Translations under genes and position numbers: made by a program
Shown: in pieces, positions 7,430 to 14,354 of the stretch
Numbering within the stretch: the first letter of the stretch is position 1
How the letters are laid out: the number at the start of each line of letters is the position of its first letter
The notes under the pieces: model-generated
Databases searched by the model: none
What the model was told of the DNA's origin: nothing
What the model saw: the letters and a program-made list of their open reading frames with translations, nothing else
Origin: Desulfobacteraceae bacterium
GTDB lineage: Bacteria > Desulfobacterota > Desulfobacteria > Desulfobacterales > SURF-15
NCBI GenBank assembly: GCA_003599475.1
Contig: QZKK01000145.1
Coordinates: 1-20,492 of the forward strand
DNA length: 20,492 bases
Direction: 5' to 3'

Positions 7430-8416
7430 ATGAACGTTTCGTCAGGGGAAGTCCTGATATCCGTACGCGATTTGAAACAGCATTTCCCCGTCAAACACGG
7501 CCTTTTTTCTTCCAATCGCGTGGTCAGGGCCATCGACGGCATCTCCTTCGACATTCCGAAAGGCGCAACGTTCGGGGTCGTGGGCGAATCGGGTTCCGGA
7601 AAAACCACCCTGGGACGCACGATCCTGCGCCTGATCGAACCCACCGGCGGCACAATCCAGTACATGGGAACGGATCTCACCCGTATGAGCAGAAAGGATC
7701 TGCTGAGGCTTCGTCCCAGGATGCAGATGGTTTCCCAGGATCCTTACAATTCACTGCATCCGCGCAAGCTGGTCAAGAGCATCGTCGGGGAGGGGCTGAA
7801 GATCCATAAACGCCTTCCAGCCGAAGAGATCTATCAGCAGGTCAAGGAGATGCTCGAAAAAGTCGGGCTGAAGGAAGAACATATGTTCCGCTATCCCCAC
7901 GAGTTTTCCGGAGGCCAGCGGCAGCGCATCTCCGTGGCCCGCTCCCTGATCCTACGGCCCGAGTTCCTGGTGCTCGACGAGCCCACTTCCGCATTGGACG
8001 TATCGGTGCAGGCCGTGATCATGAAAATGCTCAAAGAACTCAAGCGGGATTACGCATTGACCTATCTCTTCATCACCCATGATCTGTCGATCATCGACTA
8101 CGCAGCCGATTACCTGGCGGTGATGTATCTGGGGCTGATCATGGAGATCGGAACGAAAAGGGACATTTTCTCTGCAACCGCATTTCCCTATACGCGGCTG
8201 CTGCTCGATTCCGTTCCTCATCCCGATCCGCGGAGAAAGAGACTGCGGGAGATACCCAAAGGAGAGATTCTGAGTTCGATCGATCCTCCCCCCGGGTGCA
8301 GGTTTCACACCCGGTGCCCCCATGCAAAGGAAGTCTGCCGGAGGTCGGAGCCGGAAATGGCCCATGTAGGCCCGGGGCATTTCTGCAAGTGTCACTTTCC
8401 CTTCATCGGAGCATGA
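7430..8416 (+). CDS. Peptide/nickel-type ABC transporter ATPase, DppF/OppF family
   Basis: This is the second ATPase of the importer, 328 residues from ATG 7430. The motifs are Walker A GESGSGKT (52-59), Q-loop Gln103, signature FSGGQRQR (159-166), Walker B FLVLDEP (179-185) and switch His217. The C-terminal extension carries cysteines at C290, C296, C303, C319 and C321. The N-terminal linker (HFPVKHGLFSS) is typical of OppF/DppF. An in-frame TTG at 7346 would add 28 residues overlapping the previous gene, but the family N-terminus and GGAAAG 4-5 bases before 7430 favour the ATG. It forms a heterodimer with the OppD-like protein. It ends the transporter cassette; the next gene is 166 bases away. 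Confidence 0.94.
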   Translation: MNVSSGEVLISVRDLKQHFPVKHGLFSSNRVVRAIDGISFDIPKGATFGVVGESGSGKTTLGRTILRLIEPTGGTIQYMGTDLTRMSRKDLLRLRPRMQMVSQDPYNSLHPRKLVKSIVGEGLKIHKRLPAEEIYQQVKEMLEKVGLKEEHMFRYPHEFSGGQRQRISVARSLILRPEFLVLDEPTSALDVSVQAVIMKMLKELKRDYALTYLFITHDLSIIDYAADYLAVMYLGLIMEIGTKRDIFSATAFPYTRLLLDSVPHPDPRRKRLREIPKGEILSSIDPPPGCRFHTRCPHAKEVCRRSEPEMAHVGPGHFCKCHFPFIGA

Positions 8417-8582
8417 GAAACGCCCGCTTCCGCTCTTTCGAATTTTCCGGGCCATCGGGTGTTCGATCCGGGAGGACACTTTTTTCGGCGTCTGCAGGGC
8501 TTTTTAAAGCGGGATACAGCCGGTTAAAAAAAAGATTGCAGCGGTCACTGTTTTCGAAGATCATCGATTGAAGGGGATCGTC

Positions 8583-8957
8583 ATGGCGCAAACGGCGACG
8601 GACCGTTTGCGCTGCTGTTCCTGGAGGGGTTCGTTGATCCGATCGGCCATTCACTGGATGCTTCATCTGATCGTTCCGGGCTTTTTTGCCCGGTGGATTG
8701 CCGGAAAAGAATGGATTTTTGCGTGGTTTATCATGGCGTTGACCATGGCGGTCGATTTGGACCATCTCGCAGCGGATCCGATCTTCGATCCGAATCGATG
8801 CAGCATCGGATTTCATCCACTCCACACCTATCCGGCAATCGCCGTCTATATCCTTTTGACGGCGTTTAGAAGAACACGGTGGATCGGCCTCGGGCTGTCG
8901 ATCCACATGGCGCTCGACGGACTGGATTGCATGATGATGGGATCAGCGGGACTGTGA
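8583..8957 (+). CDS. DUF6122 family small membrane protein
   Basis: The 124-residue protein matches my recollection of the DUF6122 family. Signatures are an acidic-histidine motif at the end of a helix (VDLDHL, residues 57-62, followed by PIFDPNRCSIGFHPLH at 66-81) and a C-terminal helix with H108 and D112 (HMALDGLD). It has three or four hydrophobic helices. The conserved Asp/His residues could bind a metal, as in membrane hydrolases, but no activity is known. GGGG 6 bases before ATG 8583 supports that start; an upstream in-frame TTG at 8568 is less likely. The preceding 166 bases contain no gene, so it may or may not share a transcript with the transporter. Confidence 0.8.
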   Translation: MAQTATDRLRCCSWRGSLIRSAIHWMLHLIVPGFFARWIAGKEWIFAWFIMALTMAVDLDHLAADPIFDPNRCSIGFHPLHTYPAIAVYILLTAFRRTRWIGLGLSIHMALDGLDCMMMGSAGL

Positions 8958-9011
8958 TGCGGAATCGCAGATCAGGGAAGGAGCCGCACCTCTGACTGAG
9001 GAGAAGCAGAA

Positions 9012-9785
9012 ATGGACATGCAAACGAAAAATGAATTCGATCTTTCTGGAAAAATTGCCGTCGTCACGGGGGCGGGCCGTGGGTTGGGCTACGCCATCAG
9101 CATTGCGCTGGCCCGGTACGGCGCACATGTGGTCGCCTGCAGCAGAACCGAATCGGAGCTGAAGAGGGTGGCCGGAGAAATCGAAAAAATCGGACAGCGG
9201 TCCATCGCGGTTCGATTGGACGTTTCGGATATCGGAAGCATCCGGCCCATGGTGGACCGGACCCTGGAAACCTTCGGCCGCATCGATATCCTGGTAAACA
9301 ACGCAGGAATCAACAGACCTCAACCGGCCATGGACGTGACCGAGGAAAACTGGGATCTGGTGATGAATACCAATCTGAAGGGGCTTTTTTTCTGTGCCCA
9401 GGCCGTCGGCCGGGTCATGGTTTCGCAGAAAAAGGGGAAAATCATCAATATCTCATCCGATGCGGGCACGGTCGGTATTCCCCAGCGAGCGGTGTACTGC
9501 GCCAGCAAAGGAGGGGTAAATCTGCTGACCAAGGTTCTGGCCATCGAATTGGCGCCGCACGGCATCCATGTCAACGCGATCGCACCGGCATTCATCGAAA
9601 CATCGCTGACAAGCCCCATGCTGAAAGAGCCGGAGTTCAAGGCCTATGTACTTTCCAACACCCCCCTCGGCCGGGTCGGAAAACCCGCGGAAGTCGGCGC
9701 CGCAGCGGTGTTTCTGGCATCGGCGGCCTCGGACTACATGACAGGCCATATCATGCTGGTCGACGGCGGCTGGACCGCTCACTAA
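9012..9785 (+). CDS. Short-chain dehydrogenase/reductase (FabG / gluconate 5-dehydrogenase-like)
   Basis: This 257-residue classical SDR oxidoreductase is cytoplasmic and uses NAD(P)H. The sequence shows the cofactor motif TGAGRGLG (19-26), Asp70 in RLDV, NNAG (96-99), catalytic Ser149, Tyr162 and Lys166 (YCASK), and the C-terminal GHIMLVDGGW. Arg23 in the glycine motif and SRTE (44-47) at the end of strand 2 leave NADPH as the more likely cofactor. The substrate cannot be read from the sequence: candidates are 3-oxoacyl-ACP, sugar acids or other keto compounds. GAGGAG 8 bases before the ATG is a good ribosome binding site. It lies 54 bases after the DUF6122 gene on the same strand. Confidence 0.92.
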   Translation: MDMQTKNEFDLSGKIAVVTGAGRGLGYAISIALARYGAHVVACSRTESELKRVAGEIEKIGQRSIAVRLDVSDIGSIRPMVDRTLETFGRIDILVNNAGINRPQPAMDVTEENWDLVMNTNLKGLFFCAQAVGRVMVSQKKGKIINISSDAGTVGIPQRAVYCASKGGVNLLTKVLAIELAPHGIHVNAIAPAFIETSLTSPMLKEPEFKAYVLSNTPLGRVGKPAEVGAAAVFLASAASDYMTGHIMLVDGGWTAH

Positions 9786-9808
9786 CCGCAGGCGCTCCTG
9801 AAATTTTC

Positions 9809-9824
9809 CCCTCCGATGGGAGGG
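9809..9824. terminator. Hairpin between convergent genes
   Basis: CCCTCC (9809-9814), a GATG loop and GGAGGG (9819-9824) form a perfect 6-base stem 24 bases after the SDR stop. AAATTTTC lies on its left side, so on the minus strand it is followed by GAAAATTT. It could end transcripts from either side, but neither side has a strong T-run. Confidence 0.4.
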
Positions 9825-9868
9825 CAAAGACGACTCGGCTTTGATATATTCTGAGGGGGCACGAGAAA

Positions 9869-10028
9869 AAATCCGAAATTCGAATCCCGAAACTCGAAAC
9901 AAATTCGAATATCAAATACCAAATGACCAAAACGGAAACACATTCGTTGAAAAAGTTTGGTTTGAAGCATTTGAATTTTGGTCATCGGGTATTGTTTCGG
10001 ATTTCGTGTTTCGTGCTTCGGATTTAGA
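9869..10028. repeat. Imperfect long inverted repeat built from 7-base units
   Basis: The outer arms are AAATCCGAA (9869-9877) and TTCGGATTT (10017-10025). Inner arms are ATGACCAAAA (9923-9932) and TTTTGGTCAT (9976-9985). The left arm has four successive 7-mers ending CGAA (9871-9898). The right arm has GTTTCGG, ATTTCGT, GTTTCGT, GCTTCGG and ATTTAGA in exact 7-base steps (9994-10028). The element can fold into a long interrupted hairpin and has no coding content. Confidence 0.75.
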
Positions 10029-10049
10029 ACCCTATCCAACACCGGATCT

Positions 10050-10958
10050 TTATTCCGTATTGTTTCTTTTGATCGTGTCGAGAAACTCCACCGGCGCGAA
10101 ATCATCGGTGAGCAGCCGGGCGCGATTCATCTCCGCAAGGGGGATTTGCATCCGTTCGCGTTGAATCGCCCGCATGTCCAGGTAGCCTTTCAAGGGCCGG
10201 TTGAGTTCGGAAGCACTCGGCCAATCGGAGGGGTCCGTTACAACCGGCTCCCTGTACTTCACCGCACATGCAATCACGTTTCCCCGCCCTTCGGTGCGGA
10301 ACAGCACCACTTGGGGGAATACGGATCCGATGGTTTTGATGTCGGCGTAGAAAAGCTCTGTGCCCGAGTGCAGGTTGCTTACGAAAACGCCATCCTCTTC
10401 CAGCCGTCGCGCACACTCGCGGTAAAACTCCTGCGTCTTTAAGTGCGGAGGAACATAGCCGCCTCTGAAGGCATCGAGGATGATCCAATCCCACTTCCCT
10501 GGAGTGCGCTTGATGAACTGGCGGCCGTCCATGATGGTAACCGGGGTCTTTTCGGTCGGTTTAAAACCCAGATGCGACTTTGCAAGCGCAAAGACCGTCG
10601 GGTCGAGTTCGGCCGAGTGCAGCAGCGAATCCGGGTAGGCCTCGGCAAAGAGCCGGTGAAACCCGGCGCCGCCGAGTCCGATCATCAGCACGCGCCGGGG
10701 TTCGGGCTGAAAGAAGAGTGCCGCGTAAAGGCTGCGCGTATAGGGGACGACAAGCCTCAGCGGATCGCTCAAATCGACGGCCGACTCGAGATATTCCCCT
10801 CGGCGGGAGCGGGCCCGCAGCTCGACGATTGACGCGCGCCGCTCCACCGTGAGGTTGTTGTAGAGCGAGTCGAAGCTTTCGGTATAATCGGCTTTCTCGA
10901 CGGCAGCGGCGCTTGCCGCAAGATAGAGGCAAAAGATGAGGCAGCAGGCGGATTTCAT
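10050..10958 (-). CDS. Spermidine-synthase-like protein with N-terminal signal or anchor segment
   Basis: The 302-residue protein starts with a hydrophobic segment (about residues 4-19) and continues into a spermidine-synthase / Rossmann methyltransferase fold. Glycine motif IGLGGAG (93-99), acidic AELD (117-120), MDG (143-145) and ILDAF (160-164) mark the nucleoside-binding core. True aminopropyltransferases usually have GGGDG and a second catalytic Asp in a D-x-x-D-P loop. Here the first Asp is replaced (GGAG) and the second is missing (DAFRGGYVPPHL), so polyamine synthesis is doubtful. It follows the membrane protein gene by 34 bases on the same strand, and together they look like a split version of the fused MFS/spermidine-synthase family. 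No strong ribosome binding site is seen. The segment may anchor it beside its partner. Confidence 0.82.
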   Translation of the reverse strand: MKSACCLIFCLYLAASAAAVEKADYTESFDSLYNNLTVERRASIVELRARSRRGEYLESAVDLSDPLRLVVPYTRSLYAALFFQPEPRRVLMIGLGGAGFHRLFAEAYPDSLLHSAELDPTVFALAKSHLGFKPTEKTPVTIMDGRQFIKRTPGKWDWIILDAFRGGYVPPHLKTQEFYRECARRLEEDGVFVSNLHSGTELFYADIKTIGSVFPQVVLFRTEGRGNVIACAVKYREPVVTDPSDWPSASELNRPLKGYLDMRAIQRERMQIPLAEMNRARLLTDDFAPVEFLDTIKRNNTE

Positions 10959-10992
10959 TGTGAAGTCATCCCATTGGAGTCATCTGTTGAGA

Positions 10993-11595
10993 TCATTTGG
11001 GGGGTGAGCGGAGAATGCCGATCAGGCAGATGATGCTCGTGAATGCGACCGCCAGCCACCCGTACATCAGAGTCGAGACCCGGAAGTTTGGAATCAAGGC
11101 AAAAGCAGTCAGCATGACCCCTGCGATGTTTCCAACCGTGCTGATGCCGTAGATGGTGCCCGAAGCGGCTCCGGCGGGCATCCCGCCCGACGCAAGATAC
11201 TGCACGCACTGCGGACCGAACGAGGACAGCACCGTCACCGGCACGAAAAACAGCCCCAGGCAGGCTGTAAAAAGACCCGCACTCATCTCCGGGAATGCGA
11301 GCTCGATTACGGCAAGGATCGGACGCCCCATGAAGGCGGTCACCGCAAGCGAGGAAACCCCGAGAGCGGCTGCGATCGCCTGCGCTCTGAAGCGGGTATT
11401 CAAGGGTGTTTTGCTGATCCAGCCCCCCAGGATCGAACCGAGGCTGAAGGCTGCAAGAAAAGTCGATATCAGCCACGCCCACACGATGATCGATGAGCCG
11501 AAGTGAGGGTTGAGCAGCCGTGAAGCGAGCAGTTGGAACCCCATGCTGAGGATCCCCATGACAACGACCAGACCGTAGAATGCAAACAGGATCAA
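10993..11595 (-). CDS. Multi-pass membrane domain of the MFS/spermidine-synthase-like family
   Basis: The 200-residue protein has about six predicted membrane helices. The N-terminus (MGILSMGFQLLASRLLNPHFGSS at about residues 13-35) and the following SLGSILGGW are typical of the membrane half of fused MFS/spermidine-synthase proteins. The start is TTG 11595, with AGAGG 10 bases upstream; no ATG fits. The catalytic-like half is a separate gene starting 34 bases downstream. Transport or lipid/polyamine-linked roles have been proposed for such membrane domains, but none can be assigned here. It is divergent from the ygiQ gene, with 150 bases of regulatory DNA between. Confidence 0.82.
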   Translation of the reverse strand: MILFAFYGLVVVMGILSMGFQLLASRLLNPHFGSSIIVWAWLISTFLAAFSLGSILGGWISKTPLNTRFRAQAIAAALGVSSLAVTAFMGRPILAVIELAFPEMSAGLFTACLGLFFVPVTVLSSFGPQCVQYLASGGMPAGAASGTIYGISTVGNIAGVMLTAFALIPNFRVSTLMYGWLAVAFTSIICLIGILRSPPK

Positions 11596-11658
11596 ATCGC
11601 TTAAACCTCTGCCGGTTCCCTATAATCGATAGAGAAATCTGCCATTGTCTTCTATGGT

Positions 11659-11664
11659 TGTCAA
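11659..11664 (-). promoter_or_regulatory. Candidate -35 box for the spermidine-synthase-like operon
   Basis: On the minus strand TTGACA is a perfect -35 consensus, about 64 bases upstream of the TTG start. The sequence 17 bases further (CAGATT) is a poor -10, so the promoter call is tentative. The box lies within a 6-base inverted repeat (CCATTG 11642-11647 and CAATGG 11662-11667) and next to a G-rich motif. Confidence 0.35.
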
Positions 11665-11665
11665 T

Positions 11666-11700
11666 GGGGGAAATTGCGGGGATTGGGGGGGAAATTGGGG
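11666..11700 (+). repeat. G-quadruplex motif in a divergent promoter region
   Basis: Four G-runs of 5, 4, 7 and 4 bases (11666-11670, 11678-11681, 11685-11691, 11697-11700) are separated by loops of 7, 3 and 5 bases. This meets the usual G3+N1-7 rule on the plus strand. The unit GGGGAAATT recurs at a 21-base step, three times seven, as in the heptameric repeats elsewhere in the window. Confidence 0.7.
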
Positions 11701-11745
11701 AATGAAGACTTCCTTCGGAGGCCAATAGCTGGTATAAATCCTTAA

Positions 11746-13686
11746 ATGGATATCGTCAGGCGCGACATGATTTTTGCCCCCGCGTTCATCCCCGCCACCC
11801 CGGAGGAAATGGATCGGCTGGGATGGAACGGTCTGGATGTGATTCTGGTCACCGGGGACGCCTATATCGATTCGCCGTTCATCGGGGTGGCTGTCATCGG
11901 CCGGGTGCTCCTGAGTGCAGGGTACCGGGTGGGGGTGATTGCCCAGCCGGACGTTTCCGGCGAACGGGACATCTGCCGGCTGGGGCCGCCGGCCCTCTTC
12001 TGGGGCGTCACATCCGGCAGCGTTGACTCGATGGTCGCAAATTACACGGCTTCCGGATTGCGGCGAAAAAGTGACGACATGACCCCAGGAGGCCGCAATA
12101 CCAAACGTCCCGATCGGGGGGTCATCGTCTACAGCAACCTCATCCGCCGGCACTTCAAACGCACCGCTCCGATCGTTCTGGGGGGGATCGAAGCAAGCCT
12201 CCGGCGCATCTCCCATTACGATGCATGGTCCGATTCGGTGAGGCGCTCCATCCTGTTCGACGCCAAAGCCGATATCCTGGTCTACGGAATGGCCGAAGGG
12301 GCCGTCCTTGAGCTTGCGGAAAAAATAGCGCGTAAAGAGGACTTCCGATCGGTACGGGGGATCTGCTACATCGGCCAGGAGGTTCCGGAGCCTGCAGCGG
12401 AATTTCCGGGTCCGGATGCCGAACTCCCCGCGCACGATGCCGTATCCCTGAAGAAAAAACCGGATGAAGAACCGGATATGGAAGGGCATAAAGACCGTCT
12501 GATCCGAATGTTCGATGTATTTTACGCCAACTCGGATCCGTTTACCGCGAAGCGGCTGTACCAGAGGCAGGACAGGCGGTATCTTGTCCACAACCCGCCC
12601 GCATTCCCGCTTTCCACCGAAGCGCTCGACAGGATCCACGAACTGCCGTATGCCCGGGATGCGCACCCCTCGTGCCGGAAGCAGGGCCGATTGACTGCAC
12701 TCGACACCATCCGGTTTTCACTCACCACCCACCGGGGGTGCTACGGCGAATGCCGCTTCTGTGCCATCACCGCCCATCAGGGAAGGCATGTGGTTTCAAG
12801 GACAGAGGAATCCATTCTCCGTGAGGCCGCGGCAATCACCCGGCATCCCGATTTCAAGGGGGTCATTCCGGATGTGGGCGGCCCGACCGCCAATATGTAT
12901 GGATTCGAATGCCGGCGGAAAACCACTCGCGGCGCCTGCGCGGACAAGGGGTGTGTATTTCCGGAGCCGTGCAGGCATCTTCGCGTGGATCACGGTCCCC
13001 AGATCAGGCTCCTGAGAGCGCTCCGGCGCCTGGAGGGGGGCATCCGGGTATTTCTTGCCTCCGGGATCCGCTACGACCTGGTCTTAAACGACAAAAGGTC
13101 CGGAAAACTCTACCTGGAAGAAATCCTGCAGCACCATGTGTCGGGGCAGCTTAAAATCGCGCCCGAGCACATCGAGGATTCCGTCCTGCGTCTGATGGGA
13201 AAACCCGGCCGGGGCTGCCTGGAGGCTTTTCTCCAACTGTTTCGGGAGATCGATCGAAGGAATCCCAAAAAGGTGTTTCTCACCTATTACCTGATGGCCG
13301 CCCACCCCGGATGCACGCTTGAAAACATGCAGGCGCTCAGGGCGTACGCTTCAGAGACGCTGCACCTTCTGCCGGAGCAGGTGCAGATCTTTACCCCGAC
13401 ACCGTCCACCTACTCCACACTGGCCTACTGCACCGGGCGGGATCCCTTTACCGGACAGCCGGTATACGTTGAAAGAGACCCGAAAAGAAAGCAGGCCCAG
13501 AAGGAAGCATTGAAGCGAAAAGAGCGCAATGACGGTTTCAGCCGGATTTCTTCCCGAACCGGTCGGCGAGCCTCTCCCAGTCTTCGGGCGGAAGCTCAGC
13601 CACCAGCCGGAACTCTTGATCCCCATGGGGTTCGAATATCGCCGCATGCGCCTCTCCGCCGTAAGCGCCGGAGGCTGCAAGGATAA
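11746..13686 (+). CDS. ygiQ: YgiQ family radical SAM protein
   Basis: The 646-residue protein matches YgiQ from its N-terminus (FIPATPEEMDRLGW, then VTGDAYIDSPFIGVAVIGRVL). It has the family block GGIEASLRRISHYDAWSD, and the radical SAM cluster motif C332-x3-C336-x2-C339 (GCYGECRFCAITAHQGR). Further Cys residues lie near CADKGCVFPEPCRH, and the barrel segment LKIAPEH follows. YgiQ proteins are cytoplasmic iron-sulfur enzymes of unknown reaction. ATG 11746 lacks a clear ribosome binding site; ATG 11767 (MIFAPAFIP) is an alternative. The last 50 or so residues are Arg/Pro-rich and run antisense into the histidine phosphatase gene, so the true end may be at 13532 (see findings). Confidence 0.93.
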   Translation: MDIVRRDMIFAPAFIPATPEEMDRLGWNGLDVILVTGDAYIDSPFIGVAVIGRVLLSAGYRVGVIAQPDVSGERDICRLGPPALFWGVTSGSVDSMVANYTASGLRRKSDDMTPGGRNTKRPDRGVIVYSNLIRRHFKRTAPIVLGGIEASLRRISHYDAWSDSVRRSILFDAKADILVYGMAEGAVLELAEKIARKEDFRSVRGICYIGQEVPEPAAEFPGPDAELPAHDAVSLKKKPDEEPDMEGHKDRLIRMFDVFYANSDPFTAKRLYQRQDRRYLVHNPPAFPLSTEALDRIHELPYARDAHPSCRKQGRLTALDTIRFSLTTHRGCYGECRFCAITAHQGRHVVSRTEESILREAAAITRHPDFKGVIPDVGGPTANMYGFECRRKTTRGACADKGCVFPEPCRHLRVDHGPQIRLLRALRRLEGGIRVFLASGIRYDLVLNDKRSGKLYLEEILQHHVSGQLKIAPEHIEDSVLRLMGKPGRGCLEAFLQLFREIDRRNPKKVFLTYYLMAAHPGCTLENMQALRAYASETLHLLPEQVQIFTPTPSTYSTLAYCTGRDPFTGQPVYVERDPKRKQAQKEALKRKERNDGFSRISSRTGRRASPSLRAEAQPPAGTLDPHGVRISPHAPLRRKRRRLQG

Positions 13687-14173
13687 GATTGCCGTGGGCG
13701 ACGAGGATTGTATTGGTACCCGGCTCGGGCTTCGTTCCCAGTGCCCGGCGGGCGCGCGCGACCACTCGATCCCGGCCGCCTGCAAATTCGGCGGCCTTCA
13801 TGTTCATGATTTCACGCGTGGTTTCAACCGGACCGAGGGCCATGTTCTGCGCGGTTTCCCGGGCACGGCAGTACTCGCTCGACAGCACCCGGCCGATCGG
13901 GATGTCGAGGCGCCGGATCGCCGCACCGATCCGCCTTGCCGTTTCCGCCCCCAGTTCGGAAAGCTGGCGCATCCTTCCGGGATCGCAGCTCGTCCAGTCG
14001 CCCTCGGCCGCGACATGGTCGTCGGTGGACCAGTCGGTTGCCGCATGGCGAAAGTAGATGTTGTATCCTCCCGCACGGAGCGCTTCGACGAGCGCTTCTC
14101 CCGAAAGAAGGTCCTGAGCGAAAGCGGGACCTGCGAAGGCTGCAAGGAGCAGGGCAGCCCACAGCAGCATCAT
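13538..14173 (-). CDS. Exported histidine phosphatase (phosphoglycerate-mutase-like)
   Basis: From ATG 14173 the protein has 211 residues. A clear signal peptide (LLWAALLLAAFAGPAFA, cut near residue 19-20) implies a periplasmic location. The phosphatase core shows the N-terminal motif FRHAATDWS (Arg42, His43 as the phospho-acceptor; the usual RHG is RHA here), SSEYCRARETA (98-108) and the second catalytic His160 in LVAHGN. The substrate is unknown. The frame is also open upstream to ATG 14362, which would add 63 residues encoded by 7-base repeats. I prefer 14173 because the signal peptide begins there, although no good ribosome binding site precedes it. It lies downstream of the beta-propeller gene on the same strand. 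Confidence 0.82.
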   Translation of the reverse strand: MMLLWAALLLAAFAGPAFAQDLLSGEALVEALRAGGYNIYFRHAATDWSTDDHVAAEGDWTSCDPGRMRQLSELGAETARRIGAAIRRLDIPIGRVLSSEYCRARETAQNMALGPVETTREIMNMKAAEFAGGRDRVVARARRALGTKPEPGTNTILVAHGNLILAASGAYGGEAHAAIFEPHGDQEFRLVAELPPEDWERLADRFGKKSG

Positions 14174-14195
14174 GCACCGGAGGAGCTTGCCCCGA

Positions 14196-14333
14196 GACGG
14201 TAGACGGTTGACGGTGGACGGTAGACCGTAAAACCAGTGGACGGTGGACGGTAGATGGTTGACTGCTAAAGACCCGTGACCCGCAGCCCGCAACCCGCAA
14301 CTCGCAACGCGCAACCCGTAACCCGCAATCCCG
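14196..14333. repeat. Double heptamer tandem array
   Basis: Two blocks of 7-base units adjoin. The first is GACGGTN (five units at 14196-14230, a 9-base interruption, then three at 14240-14260). After a 10-base spacer, a second block of RRCCCGY/AACCCGC-type units runs from 14271 to 14333 in steady 7-base steps. The array lies between the beta-propeller and histidine phosphatase genes. On the minus strand it has no stop codon in any frame, which explains the spurious N-terminal extension of the phosphatase frame. Confidence 0.85.
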
Positions 14334-14354
14334 CCTCGCCGGGACAACCCGATA

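Larger units (their letters stand above)
9786..10049. other. Convergent intergenic region with palindromic repeat element
   Basis: The region lies between the ends of two convergent genes (SDR and spermidine-synthase-like). It contains a GC-rich hairpin at 9809-9824 and the heptamer-based inverted repeat at 9869-10028. Open frames over the repeat translate into FRVSDFEFR-like strings and are not genes. Confidence 0.7.

Noticed and set aside
9841..10164. Small proteins over the palindromic repeat
   Set aside because: The frames on both strands translate the repeat into FRVSGFEFR-like strings, a known sign of spurious calls over repeats.
10050..10958. Authentic spermidine synthase (speE)
   Set aside because: The glycine loop lacks the usual Asp and the second catalytic Asp is missing, so only a spermidine-synthase-like fold is claimed.
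14196..14333. CRISPR array
   Set aside because: The period is 7 bases with no spacers and no nearby cas genes.
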